From NCBI GenBank assembly GCA_007844125.1, contig CM017557.1:65480290-65544289 (forward strand): a stretch of DNA of 64,000 nucleotides, read 5' to 3'. A program made the position numbers and the translations under genes. Shown here in pieces: positions 35,701-46,819 of the stretch. This DNA comes from Sinonovacula constricta (Eukaryota > Mollusca > Bivalvia > Cardiida > Solecurtidae). Each line of letters opens with the position of its first letter. Position 1 is the first letter of the stretch. A model generated the notes under the pieces. It saw only the letters and a program-made list of their open reading frames with translations, made no database searches and was not told the origin of the DNA.

Positions 35701-38700
35701 TCACTCTAAAGATGACAACATCAAAAGCTGCTTTAATACTTTGGTCTGACTTGTCTCTCGGATTTCCCCGGCCAGGAACATCTCGTCTACAACACTGTAA
35801 ACCTACAATACAGAAGAGTGAATTGATAAATAACATTTAGCGATAAATAACATTTAGCCTTAGCAATATTACAAACTCAAGACTTAGCTTATTAAATTCT
35901 AAAATAAACTTCTAACTTACTGTATGAAATATACACTGATTATTTTATGTCAACTATATAAGCTTAATAATAAATATCATCACTTTACAACATTTAAACA
36001 TAAAAAGACAAAGAAAAATAGTAGTTTTTTTTTTATCAGAATCTAACAACATTAATAAGGGACACAAAACCAGAATATGTAAGTAAGCTTGGAGGCTTTT
36101 TACAGATCAATAATTCAACAAACATCATATTCAGAATAAATTATGTTTTAACTGTCACTGTTAATAAATGTTCTCATAGTAATGTAAAATATCAATAAGA
36201 AAAAAAGCAAATTCTTTTTTGGTCTATCTGTTTAACCTCACTTTTTAAACTTCTTTACAAGCGCCGACACATGAGAGCTGCATAAATGAACCACAAATGA
36301 ATACCAAAAAGACTGGCATTGGTAGAAATTCTAGGTAACACTATATAATGTATTGTTCCTGTTTAATGTTTCTAGGTTATAACTGTTTCAAAAAAACATG
36401 TTTATTAAAGTCATAAACAATCAAAATTACTTTCCTTCAGTATTGGCATTTATAATGCATAAAAGGACCACTTGATCCTGTTAGTGTCTATAAAGTGAGA
36501 AGCTTTTTAATTAACGTACACAAACGGAGCGAGCAACTTCAGCCTTTGTGATGTCAATAATATATACTCTTTTGGTGTATTTATTCTCAAAAGTTTTTTT
36601 TTTTATAAAAACATAAATGATCAAAACAAAAAAAGAGTAGATAAATAAGAATAAATTACAATTACAACTAACCTTGTAGAAGTTGAAGACAAGATCTAAT
36701 TCACAGACATTATGGAAATACTCATTTAAAACTTCAACAAAGTTATGGATGGCTTCCAGGTAAGCTAAATTGTTGTCATTGACATCAACACAGATGCAAA
36801 AGTACAGGCCTGCATATCGTCGATAAACTATCTTGAAGTTCCGGAACTGAAATGAAAAAATATAAAAAGATAATTTATAGACATGGCAATATATAATTAT
36901 GTTGCTTTCTGCTATTACTAATCTACTTAAAATATATATAAAATGATAAATGAACAACAAAAGATTGAAGATTTTAAAAGGAATTCTACCATCTTGAGAT
37001 GCTACATTCTGTTTGACACATCTGAAATATTTAATATTAGTTTCAAATAAGAGGAATAAATCTAATTTTATGTTGCCATATATCCAATAAATTTCAACAA
37101 AAACTTGTATTGCTGGTGCTTACTCAAATTGTACTCAGACAATTCTCATGAGTACCATGTAAAGGGCTTGAAAAAAGAGAAATAAAGGAGTTAGCAGGAG
37201 CTGTACTCCTCTCTGAGCTGTACTCCTCTAATCTAGGGCTCTATATAACACTTGGTCTACCAACAATGACCACAACTAAGCTATGGTGCCTCTACCCACC
37301 TCAACAAAATTAGTATGCTTGGCATCCCTGACCGTTACCACAGCATGTACTTCCTCAATAAGTTTCTGCTTTTCATCATCATCGAAATGCATATACCATT
37401 TGGCAAGTCTTGTTTTGCCAGCTCTATTCTGAATTAAGATGAACCGGATCTAAAGAGAAAAAGAAAGGAAATAAAACATATATGTTCATAATCTGTTAGC
37501 CATTGAACCTTTTCAGGTATTTGACTTACAGGGCTTTTTTAGCCAAATGAAGCAATTATAGTGTGGCCTTACCTGTGTTTAGCTCCAGTGAACACTTGGC
37601 ATGATACCACACAATATTCTGATGCCGGGCCTTGAAACTACCCATATATTTTTCGAGCTAGTATGGGATCATAATGACTTTAGTATGTCTCTGGCAGTAC
37701 CTGGAGCCACTGCTTCTAATAATGTGTACTGTTTAACATAGTTTATAGCATTATGACAGTCTACACTTTTTTTTTTGCTGAATAGTACCAGTCTATACTG
37801 TCTTACTAGGTGCTTTCTAAAAGATTAATTATTGTGTTTAAATATATGGGATGCCAATTTTAACAATACCTTGGCTGGAATGTTTTTTTCTGCTTTTTGT
37901 TTCATTGAGCCAACAAAATTATGGTCATATTCATGATGTCCAGCTACTTATTGGTAGGATGGGATTTGCCGGCATTTTGCAGATGATGTGCAGTGACATT
38001 TCTATTATTACAGCACAGGGGCACTTACGAGATGCCCAGGGACTGGACACGGCCAGTCCATTATACTGACACCAATGCACCAGGCATAATGCTGTTCCCT
38101 TAACCTCGAGTGCTAGGAGGGAAGCCACTACTAATAACTTTAAAGTCTTTGGTTTGACCTGGCTGGGGTTTGAACCCTTAACATCCCGATATGCGAGCAG
38201 ACGCTCTACAGATAGAGGTATTGCGACTGGTACTTATTGGTAGAGGAAGACCCCCAGATTCATGCCTGGGAAGAACCAATGGTGCACCACAGGTTGGCTG
38301 GAAAATCTGTCCACATTCAATTTCTAGCTCTGATCAGACCCCAACCCATGCTGTGTGGAGCTGAGGAGTAATAATTCATTATCTTTAACTGGACCAAGGC
38401 CCTAAGTGGTTGAAATGTTTAAAATGTTTCATACAATGCTGTATTAAATCTTTTGTATGGGATAAACAGTTAATAAATTTGATAGTGTTAATGCATACAA
38501 TTGTTTATCTCTTCTTCCACACTCCTGCACATTGCCATAATTAAATATCATTTAATGTGTAAATAGCATTCCACATCAACCTGTGTTTTTCACCAGTTAG
38601 TATATATTTCCTATTAGATAAATAATCATCATTAACACCAATTAAAGGTGGGATTTGCTGGCAATTTTTACAGACACTGTGCAGCAACATTTCTATCATA

Positions 38701-40042
38701 ATAGCACAGGGGCACTTTTGAGGTGCCCAGTGAATGAACCCTGCCAGTCCATTATACTGACACCAATGAGTCAGGCGTAACGCTTTCCCCTTAGTCCTGA
38801 GCATTAGGAGGAAAGCCACTACTACCAACTAGAAAATCTTTGGTCTGGCCAGGTCGGTGTTTGAACCCGCGACCTCCCAATCAGCAAGCCAATGCTCTAC
38901 CAATTAAGTTATTGCGGATATATTGTATTTTAATACATAAAGTAACATTTTACAACTTTTCTGAGAAATGTGTTTATAATTTAACATTTAATGTAAGAAA
39001 AGACTGTTTATAACATTAACCCTATTGTTAGACAGTACAAATTGTAAAAATGTATTGCTTTAAATATCTAGAAATTCCAAAATTAATAAAAAATCATGAT
39101 GGGGAGTTCAGCTAAAACAGATATTGATGTCAGAGCTGATTTTGGATAATCAAATAATGAGATCTCAAAAGTAAATGATCAAACGGTTTTCTTAGTTTAA
39201 AAATAGCTCACTGTGCAATATGGTTCGGACTGGAAATACATTTTTTGTACTGACAAGCAAGGTGTTGTGCTTTACTTTTCACAGAAATCTTGGATGCCAA
39301 TAAACAGTATTTCACTAGACATACTTCAGGTAACTAGAATTTATTTGGTTGCACGAAGTAAAAATGATCCAAACTGTCAGAAACAACCTTGTTTGATGTG
39401 ATGAGTTCAGCAAAGCCCAGTGACCCTCCTAATCAATAATAAATTTGCAGAAATGGATAAGAAAATACATTCATTGAAATAGTGCTTAGTTTTTGCTTAA
39501 GTTAACTTCCATTTTAACACTTATTCCTGTTATTTGCACACAAATGGGAAATGATGCCTGCAAATTTTCTGTACATAAAATAAAAGAGAAGGCACACAAC
39601 GTTGCATATTTTCTGTTTCATTATGAATAAATATCAACACTTGTTCTGTCAAGTAATTTTAGAATGAGTTTGACATAAAAAAAATTTGAATGTGTAAATT
39701 TGCAACAGAAAGTGTATTATGAAGTAAATGTATGTAACTTTTTGACATCTCTTTGATAACACAGTTTATTACTACTTAACTTTGTACTTCCTATATCCTA
39801 AATTTACAAATAATTTAAATATAAGGAAGTTTAGCTGAAAAATAATTAAACACAAACAGGACGATCGATGTTGACGGTCAAAGAAGCGGGCGCTATGTTA
39901 CACGTAAATATTAATTAAAACAAATTAAATAAAAAGGATTATAAACCATAACTAAAATGTGTATTTCTCAACGGCAATTGTCATAAATTAGACCAAAGTT
40001 TCAAAGAACATGACAAATATTATTAAAAACATCAATTACCAT
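35701..40042 (-). CDS. AP2S1: AP-2 clathrin adaptor complex, sigma subunit
   Basis: Small sigma subunit of the heterotetrameric AP-2 adaptor, which links clathrin to cargo and PI(4,5)P2 at the plasma membrane; sigma-2 helps bind acidic dileucine cargo signals. Minus-strand exons: 37300-37449 (50 codons, [20 protein letters not shown]...), 36673-36846 (58 codons, [20 protein letters not shown]...), 35701-35802 ([20 protein letters not shown]... ending MLSSLE and TGA). All are bounded by AG/GT. With a Met these give exactly 142 aa, the family length. In vertebrates exon 1 codes only for Met; here an ATG immediately followed by GTAATT at 40042-40040 is the best candidate and lies by an NRF1-like site. 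The body is near identical to vertebrate AP2S1 and certain; the ATG exon is inferred (about 0.6). Confidence 0.95.
37548..37692 (-). mobile_element. SINE-C copy 2, fragment
   Basis: The reverse strand carries the ACTTGGCATGATACCACACA...ATTCTGATGCCGGGCC stretch that matches the middle of SINE-C copy 1. Both ends are lost. Confidence 0.5.
37926..38370 (-). mobile_element. SINE-B copy 10, split by SINE-A copy 3
   Basis: The left part 37926-37957 (GATGTCCAGCTACTTATTGG) and the right part from 38231 (GAGGAAGACCCCCAG, GAAGAACCAATGGTGCACCA) join into one reverse copy when the SINE-A and one duplication are removed. Confidence 0.75.
37958..38230 (-). mobile_element. SINE-A copy 3, inserted into a SINE-B
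   Basis: Flanked by a perfect 13-bp duplication TACTTATTGGTAG (37945-37957 and 38231-38243). The outside sequence on both sides is one SINE-B copy in the same orientation, so this is a nested insertion. Intronic in AP2S1. Confidence 0.88.
38648..38922 (-). mobile_element. SINE-A copy 4
   Basis: The complete family pattern in reverse orientation (ATTGCGG end near 38917; GGGATTTGCTGG end near 38650). More diverged than copies 1, 3 and 5; no clear target duplication. Confidence 0.83.
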
Positions 40043-40070
40043 TTTTACCGGAAACACTCCCCCTTTTTAT

Positions 40071-40081
40071 TGCGCATGCGT
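40071..40081. promoter_or_regulatory. NRF1-type palindrome upstream of AP2S1
   Basis: TGCGCATGCGT matches the NRF1 consensus (YGCGCAYGCGCR) at nearly all positions, in a genome where CpG is scarce. It lies about 29 bp 5' of the inferred AP2S1 start codon on the minus strand, typical of NRF1-driven housekeeping promoters. This supports both the first exon and the promoter position. Confidence 0.5.
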
Positions 40082-40919
40082 TTTGCGGCACCCAAAACTT
40101 TGCGGTTATCGAGGAACATAGTTTTCGGTATCTTTGTACATATGAAAAATAAATTAATAACTATTATAACTAAATTTATAATAAACTACAAAATTGTAAA
40201 TGTTTGAAATTATGTTAGAAGCTGAAAGGAAAGTACGGAAAATTCTGTCGTCAACGAGTTTTTCAAATTCAAAAGTCTACTGGTAGCCTGGTTCCCGAAA
40301 CTTACAAATAAATTGGAATGAGATCATAAGTTAGAGAAGCGGGATTCAAAATAGCTGGTACAAAACAAATTCTTACTTTTCATTTTTCATGACCCACTGG
40401 ACTAAAGTATAATGAGCATTGCCGTGTTTGTCCATCAGTTAAAAATTCTAAATAATCGAGCACGTCATGAAAAGAAGAGCTTTGTAAGTTTCTGCTGAAT
40501 ATTTCTTATGATTTAAAAAGGTGCATGTCCAATGGTGTGACGTTTTCATCATCTATTAATTGAATGACTGACTGTCCTTTATTTAAAACAACAACGACAA
40601 CATATTTTATTTCATTATCACTCATTCTCAATAAGACGGTGCATTCTATAATTTAGGTTGTGAACAGCTTTTAAAGGCTCTTAATACGCAATAATATAAA
40701 GCTATCGGTATTTTCTGATGCAAAAATATAGTATGACACCTTTCACATACATTTGAAACAAAGTTCATTAACGATTTTTGTCAAAAGTCACATTGAATAT
40801 ACATTTTAGTAAGGTTCGTTACTTTCGTCGATTGAGTATATATCACTTTCTAAAGAAAGATGATCGAACACATGTTTATTCCAAGAGTTTTTCATTTGCA
40901 TATCACAATCCGGTATATT

Positions 40920-40985
40920 AACGATTCGCCACAATAACGATTCGCCACATAACGATTCGCCACACTTATATAACGATTCGCCACA
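40920..40985. repeat. four direct copies of AACGATTCGCCACA
   Basis: Identical 14-bp copies at 40920-40933, 40936-40949, 40951-40964 and 40972-40985, each preceded by T or TA, with spacings of 16, 15 and 21 bp. Each holds a CpG doublet in a CpG-poor region. They lie between the divergent AP2S1 and PHD genes; function unknown. Confidence 0.9.
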
Positions 40986-41190
40986 GATGAATAATGAATA
41001 ATAATGTTGATTATTGTGAGAAAGCTAATGTGAATATTTATTATTTTTAATAAAAATAAGTCATCGAAACGTTAATGAACCACATGTACTGTTGTCTTAC
41101 CAATCAAGAAAGTTATTCACACTTTTTCAATATGTCGTCATCTTTTATAAAGGGAGAGTTATCATCGTTAAAAGTTTGTTATGTTTGCAC

Positions 41191-41343
41191 TTGTCAATTA
41201 AGTGGCCGATTCCTGTTAATTAACCCCGAAGAATTCCTTTAATTAGAAACTAATGTTCTCAGTTTGTCAAATAAGGGACCGACTCCTTTTAATTATTCCC
41301 GAAGAATTCCTTTAATCAGAGAGGAATGTTTGCAGTTTGTCAA
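41191..41343. repeat. 73-bp tandem duplication upstream of the PHD gene
   Basis: TTGTCAA phrases start at 41191, 41264 and 41337, exactly 73 bp apart. Two complete units contain CCCGAAGAATTCCTTTAAT. It ends about 118 bp before the PHD start codon. Confidence 0.85.
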
Positions 41344-41460
41344 TGTAATAACTTTGGTTATCATTGTTACACGTTTGTTTGTAAACAAACAAATTTGAGC
41401 GAAGTATCACGATTTCATATAAATTAGCGGACAACCTCACCACCATCACATATCCAGAAA

Positions 41461-42165
41461 ATGCCAGCTCCTCCGTGCATCTTCTGTTTGAGACGTATCT
41501 ACAAGAATTCGCGTGCTGTAACATGCGACAGATGTCACAGATGGCATCACATTAAATGTGGAAATACAGGTACAGAGGCACTTCATATGAGCAATGTACA
41601 AAATAAATATTTAAAAATTGCACACAAATGCAACATGTGCATCTTAAAAATGAATTACAAAAATATATTGTTATATATACTAAACCTGACGTAAATGTTT
41701 GCGGTATATATTATTTTTAATTCAACCTTTATAATCCATAAAAAATATTTACATCTTAGCATATTTTTTCTTTATCCAGGTATCTCCGACCAGGAATACG
41801 ATGCCGCTGTCAATGAAAGTCGAGATCTACAATTTACTTGTATTGGGTGTCGGCTTGAAGAAGCAGATATGGAGACAGATGAGCCATCGATGGAAGCAGA
41901 TGTCTGTGGAGCATCATCCCACATTGATGTACCTGTCAACTACAGTGATCTGGCCGTACCAGAGGGAGAGAGTACTAGATTCTCAATCGCCTCTGTGATG
42001 CTACGAGAAGAAATCAACGAAGACTTCTCCGACGATACACAGACATTCGACGTCACCAGACCAGACAGATCTATGGTAGTAGAGGAAGCTGAGATGTCTC
42101 TAGAAGACAACACAGTTACTGAGGTATTACCCAGCGCAGATGTCACGTACGAAGTTCATAGTTAA
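41461..42165 (+). CDS. PHD-finger protein with acidic tail, two exons, possibly element-derived
   Basis: Exons 41461-41569 and 41780-42165, GT-AG, phase 1, predicted 164 aa. The first exon and the start of the second form a complete C4-H-C3 zinc-binding pattern: C6, C9, C22, C25, H30, C33, C57, C60 (CIFCLRRIY..TCDRC..WHHIKC..FTCIGC). PHD fingers commonly read histone tails. The remainder is acidic and Ser/Thr-rich with no recognised domain, ending DVTYEVHS. I recall related bivalve PHD proteins that continue into FLYWCH or MULE-type domains at about this point, so this may be a short paralogue or a truncated, element-derived gene; that is memory and inference. An AATAAA-type signal follows the stop (about 42170). 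It sits between AP2S1 and a decayed transposase-like region, downstream of a 73-bp tandem repeat. Confidence 0.68.
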
Positions 42166-43350
42166 AAATAAAACAGTGTTTACAAATTGTCGCTCAAACC
42201 AAGAAAAACTAATATCTATATTACTGTTATGTAATTAAGGGAGAATGAATAATTGTGTTTACAACTAAACGCTGTTTTAATAGCTTAGTTATAACATGTT
42301 AAAACATGTCTAATGTAAAATATCATTTTTTTTCAATTAAAATGAGAACGGGTTTGCAATCTTTAATCAGTTCTGTTTTTTAAATGGTTCGATTTAAGGG
42401 TGTTAGGTTTGTTACCCAATTTTATGCATAAACAGTTTGATTTATTTAATGGTGAGTAAATCCTTCAAAAGAATGCACAGTAGTGTTAATTAAAAGAAAT
42501 AAGTATAAAGCTGACTATTAAATAACACCTAATAAATGGACTTAAATCTCGAAGTGTAAGGTTCGTTTTGTAAGGTTAATTACCAGGCCATGGCTAGAGC
42601 TGTTTAATGCATTCAAATCTACAGTGACATGTTTGTATACATCATTATTTTATCACGAATGACATCAGAGATTGAAGCACGTGGTGTATCTGCCATTTTA
42701 CACACATTTTGTTTGGGGATAGTGTCGTGTTGTTGGAGCAGATTGACAGCCTGACAAAGTAAGACTTTTTCTTAAGACTGATTTTATGTTAAATTACCTT
42801 TTGCATTTCAATTGATCGTAAAATGAAAGCATTTAATAGTAATGTACAATATATGCATAGCAGATTGAAAATTATACATCATATTTTTGTGTAAAGGATG
42901 TGAAATGTTTGTGTCATTGGTAACGAACCTGAATCATCATTAGTAATGATGGTAAATGCTGTTAGCAATGTAATTAAAATTCGATTAATTTATAATCAAG
43001 TTCTTACAAGATTTTTCTTGATTTTCATTCATAACAGTATTTAGAAAGCACAATTTTAATATGCATATTCCAGCATGTAAATATTTAAGGAAGGAGTTTT
43101 GCCATTTGTTAAAAGTAAAACTGTTTCATGTATTCATTTACATCATTGCTTATTAATTTTCTTGAAAATAAAAGCAAAATGTCATATTTCACAACACAAA
43201 ATGCGTTTTCACATTAAAACGCATTATAAACTTTGCAACCTTCTGATTAAGTTTTAGTAAGATTTGTTACTGCTGGTAATGAACCTTACAAAACATGTAC
43301 TTTTGTTCCTGTAACACAGTTAAGCTTACTTTGCATTTTAGAGAGAAGAT

Positions 43351-45776
43351 ATGGCAAAAACAGCAAAAGAAAAAATGAAAATACAGAGCCTGTTTAAATA
43401 CGATCCACAGAGGTATGCATTATACCTGGCCAAAGCAAGGGAATGAAAGAAAAGGAATTGCACACTGGTGGACCAATTGACAAAGCAAGAGAAGATGGAT
43501 CATACAGCCAAGACAAAGGAGTATGTCCGCCATCATAGAAAAAAGAAAAGAATTGAAACGATTAAAAAAATTAAAGGTCAATTAGCAGAAGGAGATACAC
43601 CAGGTGTCAGTCACGAGAATGAATTCCAGACACAGGAATCATCTACTGCTACCCCTCTTATCGTCAACATGCATTTTCCCCATCGCAAAAATGGACCCAG
43701 AAAATGCAGAGCTAAAACGCCTGCCAAGAAACTGCGGGAATTAAACCATTTGGAATAAAGAAATACAAGAATAACCAGAGGAGCCTGCAACATTTAAAAC
43801 AGTCAAAAATTCAACCAAGAGCAGAAAAGACAGAGGATGTGATGACAGACGAATTAAGAACACCTAGAAGTAAAACCATGCAGATAATGGCCACAGCAGG
43901 GATTAATAAAAAGCAAACATGTAGAAATCAGGAAGCAACTCCTTTTTGCAAATGTTGTTGAGAATCAGCTGAAAACCTGCCGCAGCAGCATAAAACGAAG
44001 TGAAATTGGGGCATTGCGTGGTTTAATAGGTGGGAAGATTCTTAATAAATACTGCTTTGCGAAAACTGTTAGTAAGTCAATAGGACTTGGACGAAACAGG
44101 TTAGGAAAAGTTGCAGCTTGTCTGTCAAATGTCCATAATAGAAAACGGCAAAGGGAAATAGAAAGATACAGATCAAGAGTGGCAGAGTTTCTATCGCGAG
44201 ATGACAATTCAAGATGTAATCCAGGAAAACAAAACAAGCTAAAAGTAGAAGGAACTAATCGCCAAACACGAATACTGACAGATTACTTAAAAAACTTATA
44301 CAGTAAATTCCTTGGTGAAAATCCAAATGCAAAACTGTCATTGGCATCATTCGGCCGGCCCATATAAAATTGACAAGATTTATATCCCGAAGCAGTTGTC
44401 TGTGCACAAAAACATCAAGATGTTGCCTTATGCACTCAGGCGATGAAAAAGTGTGGAGTAAGTGTTCCTCTAAATCCATAAATCCAAAGAAATTCATCAG
44501 TGAGCCAGGAAATGGACAATATGACAGCCAACACACCAGACGAAATCACTTTTGGCAATTGAAAAGGGTCACTGTGGAGGAAAAGGGAAGAAAGAAAATG
44601 ATTATGACAGTTTTCTCTTGCACAATGCAGAAAGAGGAATTCCTTAAGCACATGGCGGTCCAAATTGACAAATTCAGGGAGCATGTTTTCAGGGTTCATC
44701 ATCAGTACCAGGCATGTCAGACAATCAAGCAGACTCTGCCCCAAGATGAAGCTAACATGATTATGGACTTCGCTGAAAACTACTCATGTAAAAGCATAGA
44801 AGAGGTTCAGTCCGCCTACTGGAACCAGGGTGCAGTTACCCTTCACCTGGTGGTAGTTTATTAAGGACATTTCAGGAGACCTACTGCACAAAAGCATCAT
44901 AGTTGTTTCAAATGAGATGGGCCACAACTCAGCTACAGTTTTGAGTTATACTGACCACATTGTACCAGAGGTGAACCTTTGTGTCCCATCTATCAGGAAG
45001 GTACAATACTTTACAGACAGTCCTACATCTCAAATCTCAATACCAAAACAAGACTGTATTCAATGTCATAGCTAACCATGAGTTATATACAGATACAAAG
45101 CAACCTGGAATTACTTTGACGCAAGCCACGGAAATGGACCTTGTGACAGACTAGGCGGAACTGCAAAGAGAATGGCAGAAGATGCAGAAAACACATGCAA
45201 AGTTACCATCCAAGATGCAGGTGAATTCTTTAAATGGACACAGTCACCAAGTTGTTCCATGAACATAGTGAAGTTCTTGTATGTTCCTTCAACGCAATGC
45301 CAAGACAAGTCAAAGGGTTTGAGCATCGTAGAGGTTAAGCAACTAAAAGGGACCATAAAACTCCATGTTGAGAAAGAATGGGCAACAACCAGATACGCAC
45401 ATCAACAGTCAGTTGCTACTGTAATGAATGTATTGTTGAAAACTTTTTCAGCTCCAATAAATGGACACTAGAAGAGCTTACTGTTTCCAAGAAGAAACAT
45501 GACGAGAACCCACTAGATCTAACCGAGCACACACCTGAGAACCTGCCGACAGAAGAAACAGCTTCAGCTGATAAAAGTCAACTATGCTCGGACATTAATG
45601 TAGGAGAATTTGTTGCAGCAAGATATGATGGTAAAGTCTACATATGAAAAGTGTTAGAATGGGATGATGAAGACATGGGGGTTGAGATCACGTTCAAGGA
45701 GAATGTTCGAAAGCTATTGACATGGCCAGAACATTAGGACAGACTCTGGATAGACAGAAATGAAATTGTATGAAAA
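43351..45776 (+). pseudogene. decayed transposase-like coding region
   Basis: Continuous protein-like sequence read across frames. It starts ATG 43351 (MAKTAKEKMKIQ), meets an in-frame TGA at 43444, runs on to 43758, shifts frame to about 44367 (RKRQREIERYRSRVAEFLSR), then about 44370-44864 (MDFAENYSCKSIEEVQSAYW), about 44850-45040 (VQYFTDSPTSQ), about 45095-45400 (WNYFDASHGNGPCDRLGGT) and about 45390-45776 (SCYCNECIVENFF..VGEFVAARYDGKVYI). At least three stops and several frameshifts show it is non-functional as assembled. The basic N-terminus and the ordered acidic motifs (MDFAEN, FTDSP, FDASHG) resemble a widespread multicopy metazoan family that I remember as uncharacterised proteins; a DDE-type RNase H-like fold is a guess. 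No introns are evident. Copies of a 14-bp motif flank it on both sides. Confidence 0.65.
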
Positions 45777-46819
45777 GTAACAGCGCCTTTGCTTACAGGA
45801 AAGTCGCAACAAATGTTCAAACTGAACAAGACTCCCATACACACGGTGGAGAGCAGAAAGTAACTAAAATGTGTGAAGAACTCTAAATGAGCTTAAGCAC
45901 TATTGAAGTAATACAAATAGTGTTTCGAGATTTCATTGCAGAAAAGCACAGATATAATCTTGGATAGGTAAAAAAATACTTTAAGGGGCAGTTATCTTTT
46001 TGTTTAAAGGTTCGTTTTTTTAAATTGAGTTACTTCATTATGTTTTGAAATTTTAAAGTAACAAACCTTACACAATGAACGAACCTTACAATCTTACCAA
46101 CAATCAGTAATTTCTTAGAAACACTGAGAATGGTATACATAGTAGAAACAATCTTGATTTATTTCTTCTTTATCTATGTAAATACATATGTAAAAGCACA
46201 TGCTATAAGCAATTTAAGCAAGAAAAAATGATGGAAATATATAAGGCATCAGCTTTTTTTAATATTGTTTACATTCACATTTAATCGGTTCACCTACTGT
46301 GTAAAATTACACTGACGTGTTGTTTTACCTCAAATAATACAAACATTGTGTTTGTTCTTTTGTTCACCTGTTTATTAAACTCTATGCCACTATTTTGGGT
46401 AAGGTTAGTTACTTTTGGGTCAATTCGTTTACACTCATTGTATGCTTAAATACATAGTAATATTATATAAAAAAATCAGTTACTATTGACAAAGCTTTGT
46501 TACATATAAGTTTATTATATAGTAAATTATAAAGCACATTGGTATATTTTGTAAATATCATTTATTAAACATTGTATTTATTAAGAAGAACATTTTTAAT
46601 TATTATTATAAAAACATGCATTACTTAGAGATCATTTTTCCACAAGTAAAAATTTAATTTTCTTTAAGAATCAATTTATAAAGTTTCAAATACACTATGT
46701 ACTAAATTAAAATCATAGTACTGTGCCATTAATGCTTAGTTAATCGTAACAATTCATCTTGAAAGTAACTAACCGGTACCTTAATAGTACCTAACCTTTC
46801 AGTACCAAAGGGTAACTTT

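Larger units (their letters stand above)
40809..46812. repeat. dispersed 14-bp motif near GTAAGGTTCGTTAC
   Basis: Copies or near-copies: plus orientation at 40809, 42402, 42556, 42570, 43257, about 46003 and 46399; minus orientation at 42920, 43276, 46058, 46076 and, more degenerate, 46765 and 46788. Two are directly abutting (42556 and 42570) and two are head to head with a 5-bp gap (43257/43276). I saw none elsewhere in the window. They bracket the decayed transposase-like region. Confidence 0.75.

Noticed and set aside
40920..40985. CRISPR array
   Set aside because: Repeats of 14 bp with 1-7-bp spacers in an animal genome do not fit CRISPR architecture.
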